Shown: positions 1 to 10,384 of the stretch, piece after piece
How the letters are laid out: every line of letters begins with the position of its first letter
Numbering within the stretch: position 1 is the stretch's first letter
Assembly (NCBI RefSeq): GCF_029962835.1
Contig: NC_080591.1
Span: 41,609,501-41,673,500, forward strand
DNA: 64,000 bases
Reading direction: 5' to 3'
Origin: Magnolia sinica
Lineage: Eukaryota > Streptophyta > Magnoliopsida > Magnoliales > Magnoliaceae
The notes under the pieces: generated by a model
Told to the model about the DNA's origin: nothing
Database searches by the model: none
What the model saw: only the letters and a program-made list of their open reading frames with translations
Position numbers and translations under genes: made by a program

Positions 1-1600
1 AGAGGTAAGGTCTCCAAAGCTTTAATGTAAAGATGACGACCACTATCTCCAGGTCTTGCGTAGGGTGGTTTTTCGTGTGTTTCCTCAACTGTCGCGAGGT
101 ATAAGCAATCACTCTGTCCTTCTGCATCAGAACACAACCCAAACCAACACGAGAGGCGTCAGTGTATATCGTATATTTGACCCTCTACTCTGGCAATACT
201 AGCATGATTGCGACGTCAACTTGTCCTTCAGTTCCTGAAAGGCTGCCTCTGCCTTCTCATTCCAAGCAAACTTGAGATCTTTCCACGTGAGCTGAGACAA
301 CGGTCTGGCTATCTTGGAAAAGTCCCTAATGAAACGATGATAGTAACCTGCCAGGCCAAGGAAACTCCTCACTTCAGTAACCGAACTTGGCTTCTCCCAG
401 TTCTGAACTGCGATCACCTTAGCAAGGTCCACAGCTATTCCTTCCTTAAACACCACATGTCCCAGGAACTTGACCTCTTCTTTCCAGAAGTCACACTTCT
501 TATATTGAGCAAACAACTGGTTCTTCCTGAGAGTATCAAATATTGCTCACAGGTGCTCCTCGTGTTCTTCCGACTCTTAGAGTATATCAGTATGTCATCT
601 ATAAATATGATGACGAATTGGTACAGATACGGCCAAAATACCCTGTTCATCAGGTCCATGAACACGGCGGGTGCATTTGTGAGTCCAAACGACATCACTA
701 GGAACTCGTAGTGCCCAAAGCTGGTTCTGAATGCTGTCTTCTGCACATCGTCATCCCTGATGCGCAATTAGTGATACCCTGACTGTAAGTCGATCTTTGA
801 AAAATATTATGCCCCTTTCAACTGATCGAACAGATCATCTATCCTAGGTAAAGGATACTTGTTCTTCACTGTCACTTGGTTCAATCTATGATAGTCAATA
901 CACAATCGCAGTGATCCATCTTTCTTCTTCACAAATAGCACGGGTGCTCCCCAAGGAGACACGCTAGGCCGTGTGAAACCTGAATCCAACAGGTCATCAA
1001 TCTGTCTCCTCAATTCCTCCATTTCACATGGAGGCATGCGATACGTGGGTAAGGAAATGGGCGTCACACCAGGTACAAGGTTGATAGTAAAGTCGATCTC
1101 GTGCTTGGGAGGTAATCCAGGTATCGTCTTAAACACTTCCCAGAAGTCCTGGACCACGGGCGTGTTTCCAAGTGTCAAACCATTATGATCTTTCAATAGG
1201 GCAGAATAACAAAGAACCTGAAAGGGGCAATTGACCTGAATGGGGAATGTGAAGGTTATGTTTTCTGGTCCTTGTGTCATCACCAGTCGAGTCTCGTAGT
1301 CGATCTCGACTCTCATTTTAGTAAGTCAATCCATGCCGAGGATGATGTCGTAATGATATATCGTGGTGATAATCAGGTCAATGCGTATCGTTCTGCTCCC
1401 TAAATCTATCAAGCAACCCTCACACAACTTAGTGGCATCTGTAAAAGTTCCTACTATTACGATAACTCTCACCCTAACCACAGGGGTTGTGTTCAACCCT
1501 AAGCGCTTGACTATAGAACATGATATCATTGAAATAGTGGACCTAGTGTCCATTAACAGAAATAGGGGTGTACCTTAGATGTGGGTAGTGACCTCGAAGT
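1..1600 (-). pseudogene. E1 pol: protease, reverse transcriptase, start of RNase H (broken)
   Basis: This is the polyprotein part that copies element RNA into DNA. Around 1326-1553 is a retropepsin-like stretch ending IILGMD. Its active site reads MDTRS, so Gly is replaced by Arg after Asp-Thr. Reverse transcriptase follows: CIDYHRLNQ near 880-900, FIDDILIYS near 575-605 with both catalytic Asp present, and FLGLAGYYHRFI in the thumb near 310-345. The first 198 bases encode the start of RNase H ([10 protein letters not shown]). Stops and at least two frame changes break it: after the fingers at about 806, within the palm, and near 440-500. It cannot make a full polyprotein. The affinity with chromoviruses rests on the RT motifs and the iMet primer site. 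Confidence 0.85.
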
Positions 1601-1619
1601 CTAAAGGCACTATAGTTGC

Positions 1620-2894
1620 TGACTTAGACACTTCAACCGCAAGCACATGTACTCGCGCTTATTGAGAATAGTTCAGCTACAGTGTCATAGGCCGTTGAGG
1701 TGGCCTAAATCGAGGTGCAGGTGGTGTTGAATGTAGAGGTGGAGCAGAGATGGCCTGAGGTAACTGACGGTTGATCTTCTGAGGAGGCGCAAAACCGTTG
1801 TCCCTCATCTTGGTGAAGCAGTAAGTGTCAGTGTGGCCCAAACTCTTGCAGTAAGTGCACCACAAGTCTGCTCGCCTCAACTAAGTCGGTGGAGCTATAA
1901 GTCTGGGAGGTGAATCTGCACATGGCCTCTTACCGAGGAACGGTCTGCTCAGTAAATATGGTCGAGGCCTCGAACCCATGGGTACGTATGCATGAGATAG
2001 TCTGTCCCCGTCCTGCTCAACTCACAGAGACATGTTCACTAGTTTAGCATATTTGAAAATGCTAGCGCAACACATCTTCGTACGTATCTTAGGCAGCAAA
2101 CCCTCAAAAAATCGTCGCATTCGCATCGACTCGTCTGCTAATATCAAGGGAGCGTATCTGGCCAGCTCTGTGAACCTATTTTTCTACTCAGCCACAGCCA
2201 TTCCTCTGTGATGGAGGCAAAGGAAGTCACTCTCCTTCTCATTATGGTACGTGAGGGGAAAGTACTTCTCATGGAAGTAGGTCTTAAAAGCTTCCCATGT
2301 CTGTACATACTCAGCAGCCACTATCTGTAGGATGCTGTCCCACCGGAGACTGGCTTCCTTCTCAAACATATAGGTGACCAACTCAACCTAATCTGCCTCA
2401 GTGCAGTGCAGCGGCTTCAGCATCTTAGAGATGCAGTCAAGTTAATATTCAGTCTCCTTGGGTCTATGAGTACCCATAAAAGTGGGATGTTAGAAACAGT
2501 GAAATCGATCAAATAAGCCGCTGGCATTCAGGTTCCCAGCAGGGTGCACAAGTGGTGCAGGCGGAACCACATTCATGTTTTGGGCAAGGGTACTATCGAT
2601 GGTGGTCCAAATCTGCTGCTGCTATATAAGGAGCATCATCTGCTCCAACTTATTAGGAGGAGGAGCTGCCTAATGCATGTGGGCTGTCGATGAAGATGCA
2701 CGGTTCTGTTCTGGAACTGGTGGTGCAAGAGGTGTCGGCCCATTTGTGGGGCCTATGGCCGGCTAAGAATCTATCATAGTCTCGTGATTCAGGCCCAAAC
2801 TAGAGTCCGTATGGCTATTGCTTAGGGGAGGTGCCCTGTCAATCGATTCGCCAAGTGTAAGACATGTCGTACTCCGAGTGGCCTTAAGTGGCAT
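1620..2894 (-). pseudogene. E1 gag (capsid/nucleocapsid), broken
   Basis: The start chosen is the ATG at 2894, which opens with MPLKATRST, the same kind of Lys/Arg-Thr start seen in E2 and E6. The capsid homology (EKEASLRWDSIL, FKTYFHEKYFP) lies at 2184-2381. A CCHC-type knuckle reading CTYCKSLGHTDTYC lies near 1820-1870 and would bind element RNA. A proline/arginine-rich tail follows. At least eight in-frame stops interrupt it, mostly TAG or TGA where Gln or Trp would be expected. Pol follows at once in the same direction. Confidence 0.75.
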
Positions 2895-3202
2895 TCCCTA
2901 TATGCAACATAGGGTGTAAGATGTGTGAGATTCATCATAACAACACTCAATTTCTCAAGCATCCTACACATTTCATAACAAAAGGAGCTGCATGCATTTC
3001 ATTTAACCAAAATTGTCACAATACATGAGATGTAGTTTTACATGGGTCATGACAGAAAATGCATGTGAGCTAATCTAAACAAAGTTTTTAAACGCTAAAG
3101 CATACCAACCACTCTACCATACTACTAAGCCTATCAAGGCTATAACATAGAAAGCAAGAAAAGCAAGGAAAGAAAAGACCCAATGACGACTACAACATAG
3201 GA

Positions 3203-4490
3203 CTAGTCGTCCGAATCTGGTGATGGTGGGGGAGCACCCTTATCCTGCATACAGCACAGGAGAGCCTTCAAGGTGCAAGACACTTTCTTAAATCTCTGCT
3301 TCATGTAGGCCTAACTCTCATTAACCTTGGCCCGGGTCTCTCTAACCTCCTGTCATAGGGTGACTTGGCCCTCCTCAATCTGAGCCAAGCGGGCTTCTAA
3401 AGCAGGAGGAGAGCCCCCATCAGAGTCTTGGGCCTCCTCTTCCTACTCTCCCTCTTCCTTACTTCCTTCCTCTATTTCATTTTCGTCCTCTTCTTCATCA
3501 CTTTCTTCCTCTTCACTTTCCATCTCATCCCCACTCCCATTGAGTCGGGCTCAATGTTGTCAAGGGCCAAATCTCATGTTGTTGAGCATAACATCATTAA
3601 TGTAGTGGATCGGCACAAGCTCCTATCAAGTCGATAGCCAAATTCATGAGCCAGCTTGCATATAAGTCGGCCGAATGGGAGGGAAATGTTAGTCCTAGGA
3701 AAGCGTATGGTCTGAACTATCCGTAGTAGGACAAATATAGGTAGGCACAACTTGTCTCCCTGTCCAGCTTTGTATAGGAAGTCCACCATCAGATGCATGC
3801 ATTTGGAGCAATTGCTCCACCTATGATACACATTGTGTGTGAATATGTGGTGGAGTAGGCGAAAGTCATGAGTCATCTTGGTCGCTGGGAGGTAGTTGCC
3901 TCAATTCCAGTAGATCAGTCGACCGCAAAGAAATCACGTACGGCGATCTCTTTCACGCACACTCCTGAGATTCTTCTCGCTAACATGAACCTCACCATGC
4001 TCCATCCTGATAATCTGAGCTATCACACTAACATCAACTGTGGCTTCCCGCCTTCCCACGGGAATAGTGAATTGTAGAGGCTCCAGCAATGGGTTCTGTA
4101 TATAGGTGTAGAAGGCTCGGATAGTGCTCTCACATGCACGTGACTTACCCTCAAATATGGGACCCCATCCAGCGTCCAACAGGAGGTCCATCACCGAATA
4201 TAACCCAAATAGCTTTTCGTCTACGTGTGCTTCATAGAGAACTCTATGACCCTGGAACCTACCATGTGCGATGCCCGGCGATAGGGCCTTTTCGAGCAGA
4301 ATTTGGGGATCGAGATCCCACTTTGTCCTCTGCTCTCATGTAGCGCTTGTACTTACTTCGGCGCCCAATTTCTTCCTTGGATGGGTTGGGTGACTAGGCC
4401 AGCTTCATCTATGGAAGCCCTCTTCCTTCCCATGAGGGAAAGAAGTGTGGAGAGAGAGACAATAGCAGCCACGACCTCGAAAAGAGCCAT
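3203..4490 (-). pseudogene. E1 extra ORF between primer site and gag; plant-transposon-associated domain, broken
   Basis: I do not recognise a function. The start used is the ATG at 4490 (MALFEVV; an alternative is MGRKRAS at 4433). Readable blocks are DLLLDAGWGPIFEG through IRAFYTYIQNPLLEPL (4100-4190), a region with IIRMEHGEV (about 3980), and HHIFTHNVYHRWSNC to ICKLAHEFG (3640-3860). An acidic Glu/Asp-rich stretch (about 3430-3560) and a coiled-coil-like segment (LEARLAQIEEGQ, about 3370-3400) follow, ending PPPSPDSDD at the stop 3203-3205. The order of domain, acidic linker and coiled coil matches the third ORF of E5 at 46171-47307. From memory it resembles what Pfam calls a putative plant transposon protein domain. 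Stops and frame changes occur near 4353 and 4200-4300. The 308 bases between it and gag hold nothing I recognise. Confidence 0.5.
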
Positions 4491-4707
4491 GAGAGTGAGA
4501 CAAGATGGAGGGATAGGATGGGTTGGTGGATCTTGAGATTTTTGAAACACAAAGGAGGGTTTGTGTACACAAATGGGAGGAAATAAGGGAGATGGGAGAT
4601 GGGTTTGAAGAATATGATGGAGGGTGGGAATGTAATGAAGGAGATGAAGAAAATATGAGAATAGAGGGAGACTTGAGAGAGAAAAATCAGATTTTTGAGA
4701 GCTTGGA
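4491..4707 (-). other. Pyrimidine-rich leader upstream of the E1 extra ORF
   Basis: Read on the minus strand this is rich in C and T (runs such as CTTCATCTCC), like a 5' untranslated leader. It contains short open frames without recognisable protein content. The TRIM at 4708 cuts it off from the primer site. Confidence 0.4.
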
Positions 4708-4997
4708 TGTAACAGCCCACGCCCACACTGTATGATATTGTCCGCTCTAGGCACAGCCTGCACAGTTTTGTTTCTGGGGTCACCCCAAAAGGCCTCATAC
4801 AGTATAAGGTGGCAACTCTACATATAACCACCACAACTTCAGACGACACTTCCGATGTGGGATAAAGCTTCACCTTCACTGTGTGCACAGTAGCTTGCCA
4901 GCCACACAGTAGCCTGCCAGCCATCTTGGGGCCTGCCCACATGTGTGCTCGCCCAAGTGTGCCCTCCCACATGTGACCATAATGACGGGGCGTCACA
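4708..4997 (-). repeat. TRIM 3' LTR (minus-strand sense)
   Basis: Direct repeat of 5043-5298. It is about 34 bp longer because of two short internal duplications in the part reading CCAGCCACACAGTAGCC and in the CCCACATGTG region. On the minus strand it begins TGTGACGCCCC and ends GCTGTTACA. Confidence 0.85.
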
Positions 4998-5027
4998 ATA
5001 TCTCCCACCAAGGGCAGAGCCGTCCTC

Positions 5028-5040
5028 GGCTCTGATACCA
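5028..5040 (-). other. TRIM primer binding site
   Basis: The minus strand reads TGGTATCAGAGCC, complementary to the 3' end of initiator Met tRNA. It overlaps one arm of a perfect hairpin, GAGCCG-AGGA-CGGCTC, at 5017-5032. Confidence 0.85.
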
Positions 5041-5042
5041 TT

Positions 5043-5298
5043 TGTATAGCCCACACCCACACTGTATGATATTATCCGCTCTGGGCACAGCCCTCATGGT
5101 TTTGTTCTCAAGGTCACCCCAAAAGGCCTCATACAGTATAAGGTGGCAACTCTACATATATCCACCACAACTTCAGACGACACTTCCAATGTGGGATAGA
5201 GTTTCACCTTCACTGTGTGCACAGTAGCCTGCCAGCCATCTTGAGGCCCGCCCACATGTGTGCCCGCCCACATGTGACCATAGTGACGGGGCATCACA
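5043..5298 (-). repeat. TRIM 5' LTR (minus-strand sense)
   Basis: Direct repeat of 4708-4997, beginning TGTGATGCCCC on the minus strand and followed immediately by the primer binding site. Confidence 0.85.
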
Positions 5299-5872
5299 TT
5301 AGAGGGGTTTGAAACTTGAAAATGGAAGAATGAAGCAAAAAAGGAGGAACATATGAGGGGTCCCAGATGTGTTTTATGGGCCCCACATGTGTGTACACCA
5401 TCAGCCCGACTGGCCCGTTAGACCTGGACCGTGAGGCCTCGCGGTAGGCGCCATGCCATTGCGGTCCACTGGACCAAGGGAAATGGCATCCACACACCCC
5501 CCCCCCCCCGGGGGTGCCAAAAATGTGCAGGGGCCACCCACCTCGGATCCGCCCAATTTGCATCGTTTGGGCCCCCAAGTCCATTTGAGATGTTTTCGGA
5601 GTCTGTCTCGCGTATATTCACACGTTCCAGTCATTTGAGTGTGGAATAGGGTGAATTATCATCTAAACCCATCGATTGATGGTTTAGAAAAGAACTGGGA
5701 TCATCTCACATGATCACAGTTACATGTGGGTCCCGTTTCAACGGTCAGTTTTGCCTGTCGGTGAAACTTGGAATCCTACATTTGTTTCTACGTTTTATCA
5801 CCCCCTCCTAAGTCAAAGTATGTCAGAATGTGTCGTGTGTCCATAACTCATGTCTAGTTTAATCTAAATCAT
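5299..5872 (-). other. E1 untranslated leader, distal part
   Basis: This lies between E1's primer site and the TRIM. It includes a run of C at about 5497-5509 and several GGGCCCCAC-like stretches. I see no credible protein here; the overlapping open frames on both strands are low-complexity and mutually exclusive. Confidence 0.4.
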
Positions 5873-5884
5873 GCTCTGATACCA
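5873..5884 (-). other. E1 primer binding site
   Basis: The minus strand reads TGGTATCAGAGC, matching the tRNA-iMet type used by chromoviruses, 3 bases inside the LTR end at 5888. Confidence 0.85.
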
Positions 5885-5887
5885 ACT

Positions 5888-6048
5888 TATAATGCCTGAA
5901 AAATTAGGGGTCGAGTAGAAGCTCTACTCCCGAGTTCTAACGCATCACTTATGCAACATAGATAATACTGATTAAATGTTGTCTATATTACTGCATTAAA
6001 CACGAATAGTATTACACTAAATTAGCATATCATACTCTAGAGACAATT
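5888..6048 (-). repeat. E1 5' LTR, distal (U5) end, cut by E2
   Basis: It matches the reverse complement of the last 160 bases of the solo LTR at 32578-35685, for example in CTCCCGAGTT and ACTTATGCAACATA. The terminal bases have decayed from TGTAAC to TATAAT. Its last five bases, CAATT (6044-6048), are E2's target duplication. The rest of the LTR continues at 12602. Confidence 0.85.
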
Positions 6049-6360
6049 TTTCATGCCCCGAACTCAGGAACCGGGCTCACAAAATTCCCGATCGCTGAAT
6101 CCGGCACCGACAACTCCGTAGAACCCCATTCTCGGCTCCCGGCACCCATTTACCAGGTTCCGATCCTGGGATCCTACAATGAGGATTTTTAATATCAATT
6201 TAATTTGTAATGAGCATAACCATAAGCATAACCCACGAACAATAACCACAAGAACACCATCACAAAATATATTATGATAAAAAACTTTTAAGTACAAGGT
6301 ATATGAAAGGGAAATACAATATAATGAAAATAACAGAAACTTCAAAAGCTTGACTCATGC
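6049..6360 (-). repeat. E2 3' LTR remnant (U5 end only)
   Basis: Closely similar to 8489-8795, the end of E2's own 5' LTR; both share CCGGGCTCA, CCATTTACCAGGTT and AATGAGCATAACCATAAGC. Homology stops at about 6350-6362, where RT coding sequence begins. Confidence 0.85.
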
Positions 6361-7080
6361 AAGGCGCTCCCCAAGGTGAATTGCTCAGATGAATGATGAA
6401 GAGTATCGGTGCTCCCTAAGGTGAACTGCTCGAACGAATGAATCCCAACTCCCGCAACTCGTCTAACTGCCGCTGCAGCTCACGCAACTCCATCGGTGCC
6501 ATATGGTATGGGGCCTTCGAGATAGGTGCGGTACCGGGCACATGATTAATCTGGAACTCAATATAACGGCACGGCGGCAATCTTGGAATCTCTTGGAACA
6601 CATCGGAAAAATCACAGACCACTGGCAACTGATCGATACACAAGGCAACGGGCTCCTCAACTACGCAGGATATGAGGCAAGACAATGACTCTCCTCTGGG
6701 CTCGGCAATGAACTGGAACTGTGGCAAGCCGGGTATAGAGAATGTGACAGTCCTCTTGGAACAATCCAACACGGCGTGGTACTCGGCAAGCCAATCCTTG
6801 CCCAGGATGACGTCGAAATCTGACATCGGCAGCACAAATAAATCGGCGTGCAAAAAGATACCACTGATCAGAACCGGGCAAGATGAACAAAAATGGCCCA
6901 ATACCGTGGTCTTCCCCAAGGGCGTTGACACAATCAACCCCTAGTGAGCAGACTTTATCGGCAATCGAGTCGAATGACAAAAATCCTCGGACATGAATGA
7001 ATGCAATGCACTGGAATCAAACAGTACACGTGCGATACATGCGGATACAGAAAAGATACCCTCAATGACTCCTCCAGATG
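6361..7080 (-). pseudogene. E2 protease and start of reverse transcriptase (truncated)
   Basis: The protease region reads VLFDSSALHSF near 7000-7025, with Ser where the Gly of the Asp-Ser-Gly active site belongs. VILGKDWL (about 6790-6815) and a GHF-type body follow. The linker to RT (CDFSDVFQEIP, about 6610-6640) and RT fingers (LRELQRQLDELRELGF, about 6430-6480) are in one long open stretch at 6416-6937. RT ends right after the SSSSP block. That block is duplicated in a 45-bp tandem repeat (6363 and 6408), and sequence then passes into LTR. One stop (TAG) lies near 6940. No palm motif is present, so no polymerase. Confidence 0.85.
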
Positions 7081-8329
7081 ACTGCGGATCCTGCTGAGCC
7101 GCGTAAAACCTAGCCTGAGCTGCCTGAGGAGGTGCCTGTCCCCTCTGAGGTCCCTGGTGCTGCTGCTGCCTCTACGGTGGCCTGTACTGCTGTCTCTACT
7201 GCTGTTGGGGCCTCGGTGACTGAGGTGGCTGTGGTCGCTGTTGATAGGGTCGCTGCTGTGCTGGAGGCTGCTGCGGTGCTCTCAGCTGCTGCTGTGAAGG
7301 CTGCTGTGGTGCTCTCGGTGGCTGTAGATGAGGACGAGGGCACTCAAACAGGCGGTGCCCTGTCCCACCGCATCTAAAATAGGTCCCTACAAATGGTTGC
7401 TGGGGTGGCGCTGGAGGTGCTACTGGTGCTCTAGAAGGTGGGTGGCTTATATACCTCTGTGGCCGTCGATGCTGCTGGGAGTTATTAGAGGGGGCCTACC
7501 TCTTCCGATTTTGACCCCTCCTCTGATCTCGATCGCTCTGTGAGCCGGCCCACTTAGGCTCGTAAATCTGAGCCCTCCGCATTACTACCTGGAAAGTCGG
7601 AGGCTCATGTCCAATAATACGGCCTTGAAGACCGTAACGTAAGCCGTTCTTGAAACGGTGAGCCTTCCGCCCGTCATCATCAACCATATATGGTGTGAAC
7701 CTCGATAGCGCCACAAAACAGGCCACGTACTGCACCACAGTCATGTCCCCCTGCACCAAAGTCTCAAACTCCAATGCTCTCTGACGTTGTATGTGGTCAG
7801 GGAAGTACTGCTCCTCGAATCGGTCGATAAAGTCCTCCCATGCCCAAACATAATCAGGTCCAGTAACACGGATAACAGAGGTCCATTAGTGTTCGGCCTC
7901 TCCCTGGAGAAGAAATACAACCAACCGGACTCACTGCTCGGTCGTACATAGCATGGTATCGAATATCTTCTCCACATCAGAGCGTCATCTCTCAGCTGCA
8001 GTTGGATCTGGCTCGCCCTGGAAATGCGAGGGATCAAGCTGTCTGAACTCTCGAAGAAGAGCACTCGTGCGCTCCTGCTCAGCTTGGGCTAGAGAAATAA
8101 CTGGGCGCCTGCCCTGCCCTTGAAGTGCAGTAGTCACAGCCTACAACATCTACTATAACTGCGAGGCACTCACAGGTACGGTCAGATCTGCACCGGCATC
8201 AGGTGGAGGAATGACATCCTTAGGATGTGGAGCAGGGATCTCTGGCGGTGGAACGGGAGGCGTAGGTGGTAAAGCTAGAGCCTCAGGTGGTGAAGCGGGA
8301 GTCGATCGGGTCACTCGCTTATGCGGCAT
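7081..8329 (-). pseudogene. E2 gag, broken by stop codons only in the N-terminal half
   Basis: The ATG at 8329 (MPHKRVTRST) lies 143 nt after the primer site. A proline-rich N-terminus precedes the capsid domain, with QLDPSHFQGEPD-like and EDFIDRFEEQYFP stretches at about 7820-8040, and FETLVQGDMTVVQYV (7496-7774) in a clean frame. Then follow a knuckle RCGGTGHRLFECP near 7340-7375, whose first Cys is Tyr, and a Gln/Pro-rich tail (7100-7340). Stops near 8155, 7985, 7950 and 7885 sit at Trp or Gln positions. E6 gag is its closest relative in the window. Confidence 0.8.
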
Positions 8330-8471
8330 ATCCTATAGGAAGAATAAGGACGCCGATCAACCTTGAGAATCGCACATTAGGAAATTCAATCGGAAGGTTT
8401 CGCACTTGGAACTTAATCGTCCTAAACTCATAGTAAACATGTGATATTGTTCTCGGTTATTCCCAAGTTAT

Positions 8472-8484
8472 GCTCTGATACTAA
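8472..8484 (-). other. E2 primer binding site
   Basis: The minus strand reads TAGTATCAGAGC, the iMet-type site with one change, 4 bases inside the LTR end at 8489. Confidence 0.8.
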
Positions 8485-10021
8485 CTTCTGTCACGCCCCG
8501 AACTAGAGAACCGGGCTCATAAAATTTCCGTTCGTCGAATTCGACGCCGACAACCTCCACAAAACTCCATTCTCGGCTCCTAGCACCCATTTACCAGGTT
8601 TCGATCCTGGGATCCTAGAAGGAGGATTTCTAATATCAATTTAATTCGTAATGAGCATAACCATAAGCATAACCCATGAACAATAACCACAAGAACACCA
8701 TCACAAAATCCACTATAATCAAAAACTTTTAAGTACAAGGCGTATGAAAGGGAAATACAATATAATGAAAATAACGGAAACTCTAAAAGCTCGACTGCAT
8801 GCTCCTGCTGCGACAAGGCTACAGCTGCGTCCTGGCGTCACCTGCACGTATCAATCATGCATAAGCTTATAGAAAGCTTAGAGGGTGGTGTAAGTGTGTG
8901 CACAATATAAGCATGCTCAGAATGTAAGGTCAGAGTAATGTAGAATCATACTAATGAGTACATGAATGCAATCAGCCGTACCAAGGCTATGCGGTGCAAG
9001 ATAAGAATCCTATCGGCCATAACACGGTCATGCGATGCGAGATGCAACTCAAGCATGCCAATCCTCATCATATATCAGTATAATTCTCATTCTGGGTAAT
9101 CACCGGGGTTTAGTACACTCCAAGTGGCACTGCCTCTCTCTTAGCCGCACAGTCCAAGTGAGCGTAAGAAACCTCACTATCTGCCTGGCCAATAGTCTGC
9201 CAATACCTATCCAGCATGTCGATAGCGGACCCATTCACGAGCTAGTCAAACTCAGCCTAGTATTGCCCCTACCCTCGGGTGAGTAGGGCCACACCCCTTT
9301 CCAACCGACCATGACACAGTAGGAGACGCGGCCTCCTGGTATTCGGCCCTCGTGCGCTCATATATCCACTCGGTCTCAGCGTTGGAGTCATTCTCTGGTA
9401 CCATGAGTTTAGGAATTTTTATCCAGGGACATCTATGGCACCCCGATGCTTAGTAACAATATTTTCGGTATCCAATCCAGCCACCCACGATGTGTCTGTG
9501 GAGGCTATGACCCTAATGTCACTAGGGCATACAGTAATCACAATCATACTAATACAAGTGCATAAATCATACTATCATACATGCAACAATCCTGCGTATA
9601 CCGAGCGCTCATGTGGGGTAACTCTGCCTATCACGAGCCCATAAACTATCTGCCCGAAGGCATATGCTATGATCAGTCACTTCTCATATCAGGCATACGT
9701 ATGATGCGATTGATCATGAATCATGGATCTATACTATACATGTTATGTGGTGATGGGCTCTGATCAAAATGAAGATGGGCCTAGACGGCCTATATGCTAC
9801 AGGTATGGGCCTATTAATGGGCCCTAGGGAGAGAGTGACAATGCGGACATTTAACCAACATCATCCTTACAATGTGGACATCAAACCATCATTGCTCCTA
9901 AGGCACGACCTGCCATGAATCACACATTATAATGGGCCTTGTATAGATCTTGTTGGGCCTCGACTCAAGGGCCCAAATACATTAAATGGGCCTCAAACCA
10001 TGGACTCATATATCTCAAGTG

Positions 10022-10212
10022 GGCCTTAGTGGGCGGGCCACAAATACATTGAGATGGCCTCAACAAATGGCCTTATACAAATCAAAGTAGGCCTCAATGG
10101 ACGACCCACAAATACACCAAGATGGGCCTTAATACATGGCCTTATACAAATCAAAGTGGGCCTCAATGGACGGCCCATAAATACAGCAAGATGGGCCTCA
10201 ATACATGGCCTT
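10022..10212. repeat. 68-69 bp tandem repeat, about 2.7 copies
   Basis: Units share AAATACA, GGCCTTATACAAATCAAAGT and GGCCTCAATGGACG. AAATACA recurs at about 10042, 10110 and 10179. The repeat lies inside the E2 LTR. Confidence 0.85.
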
Positions 10213-10384
10213 AAATTATCTCCAAAATGGTTGGACGGTTTGGATGAAACACATGCATCATGATGGATCCCATAGGGATGGGAAGGATGGTCGGCATAGT
10301 TGAAGTACATACCTTACGATGGGGCCCACGCTGCTGGAAAGTGTGGATTACAATACATGCCTTAGTGGGTGCCATGTGGGGCCC

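Larger units (their letters stand above)
4708..5298 (-). mobile_element. TRIM: miniature LTR retrotransposon, 591 bp
   Basis: Two direct repeats (4708-4997 and 5043-5298) both begin TGTA and end CACA or TCACA. They flank only 45 bp. On the minus strand that spacer starts with TGGTATCAGAGCC, a tRNA-iMet primer binding site directly after the 5' LTR, and ends with a purine-rich GGTGGGAGA next to the 3' LTR. There is no coding capacity, so proteins must come from another element. The flanking 5-mers TTGGA (4703-4707) and TTAGA (5299-5303) fit a target duplication with one change. The copy lies in E1's leader and is younger than E1. Confidence 0.88.

Noticed and set aside
208-711. 167-codon open frame on the plus strand
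   Set aside because: It lies antisense to E1 reverse transcriptase coding and has no protein features of its own.
4353-5062. Overlapping minus-strand frames of 136 and 217 codons
   Set aside because: They run through the TRIM LTR and the pyrimidine-rich leader. Only the last part belongs to the extra ORF.
7110-7377. Ala/Thr/Ser-rich and Ala/Val-rich frames on both strands
   Set aside because: They are shadows of the Gln/Pro-rich tail of E2 gag. The same happens at 54800-55064 in E6.
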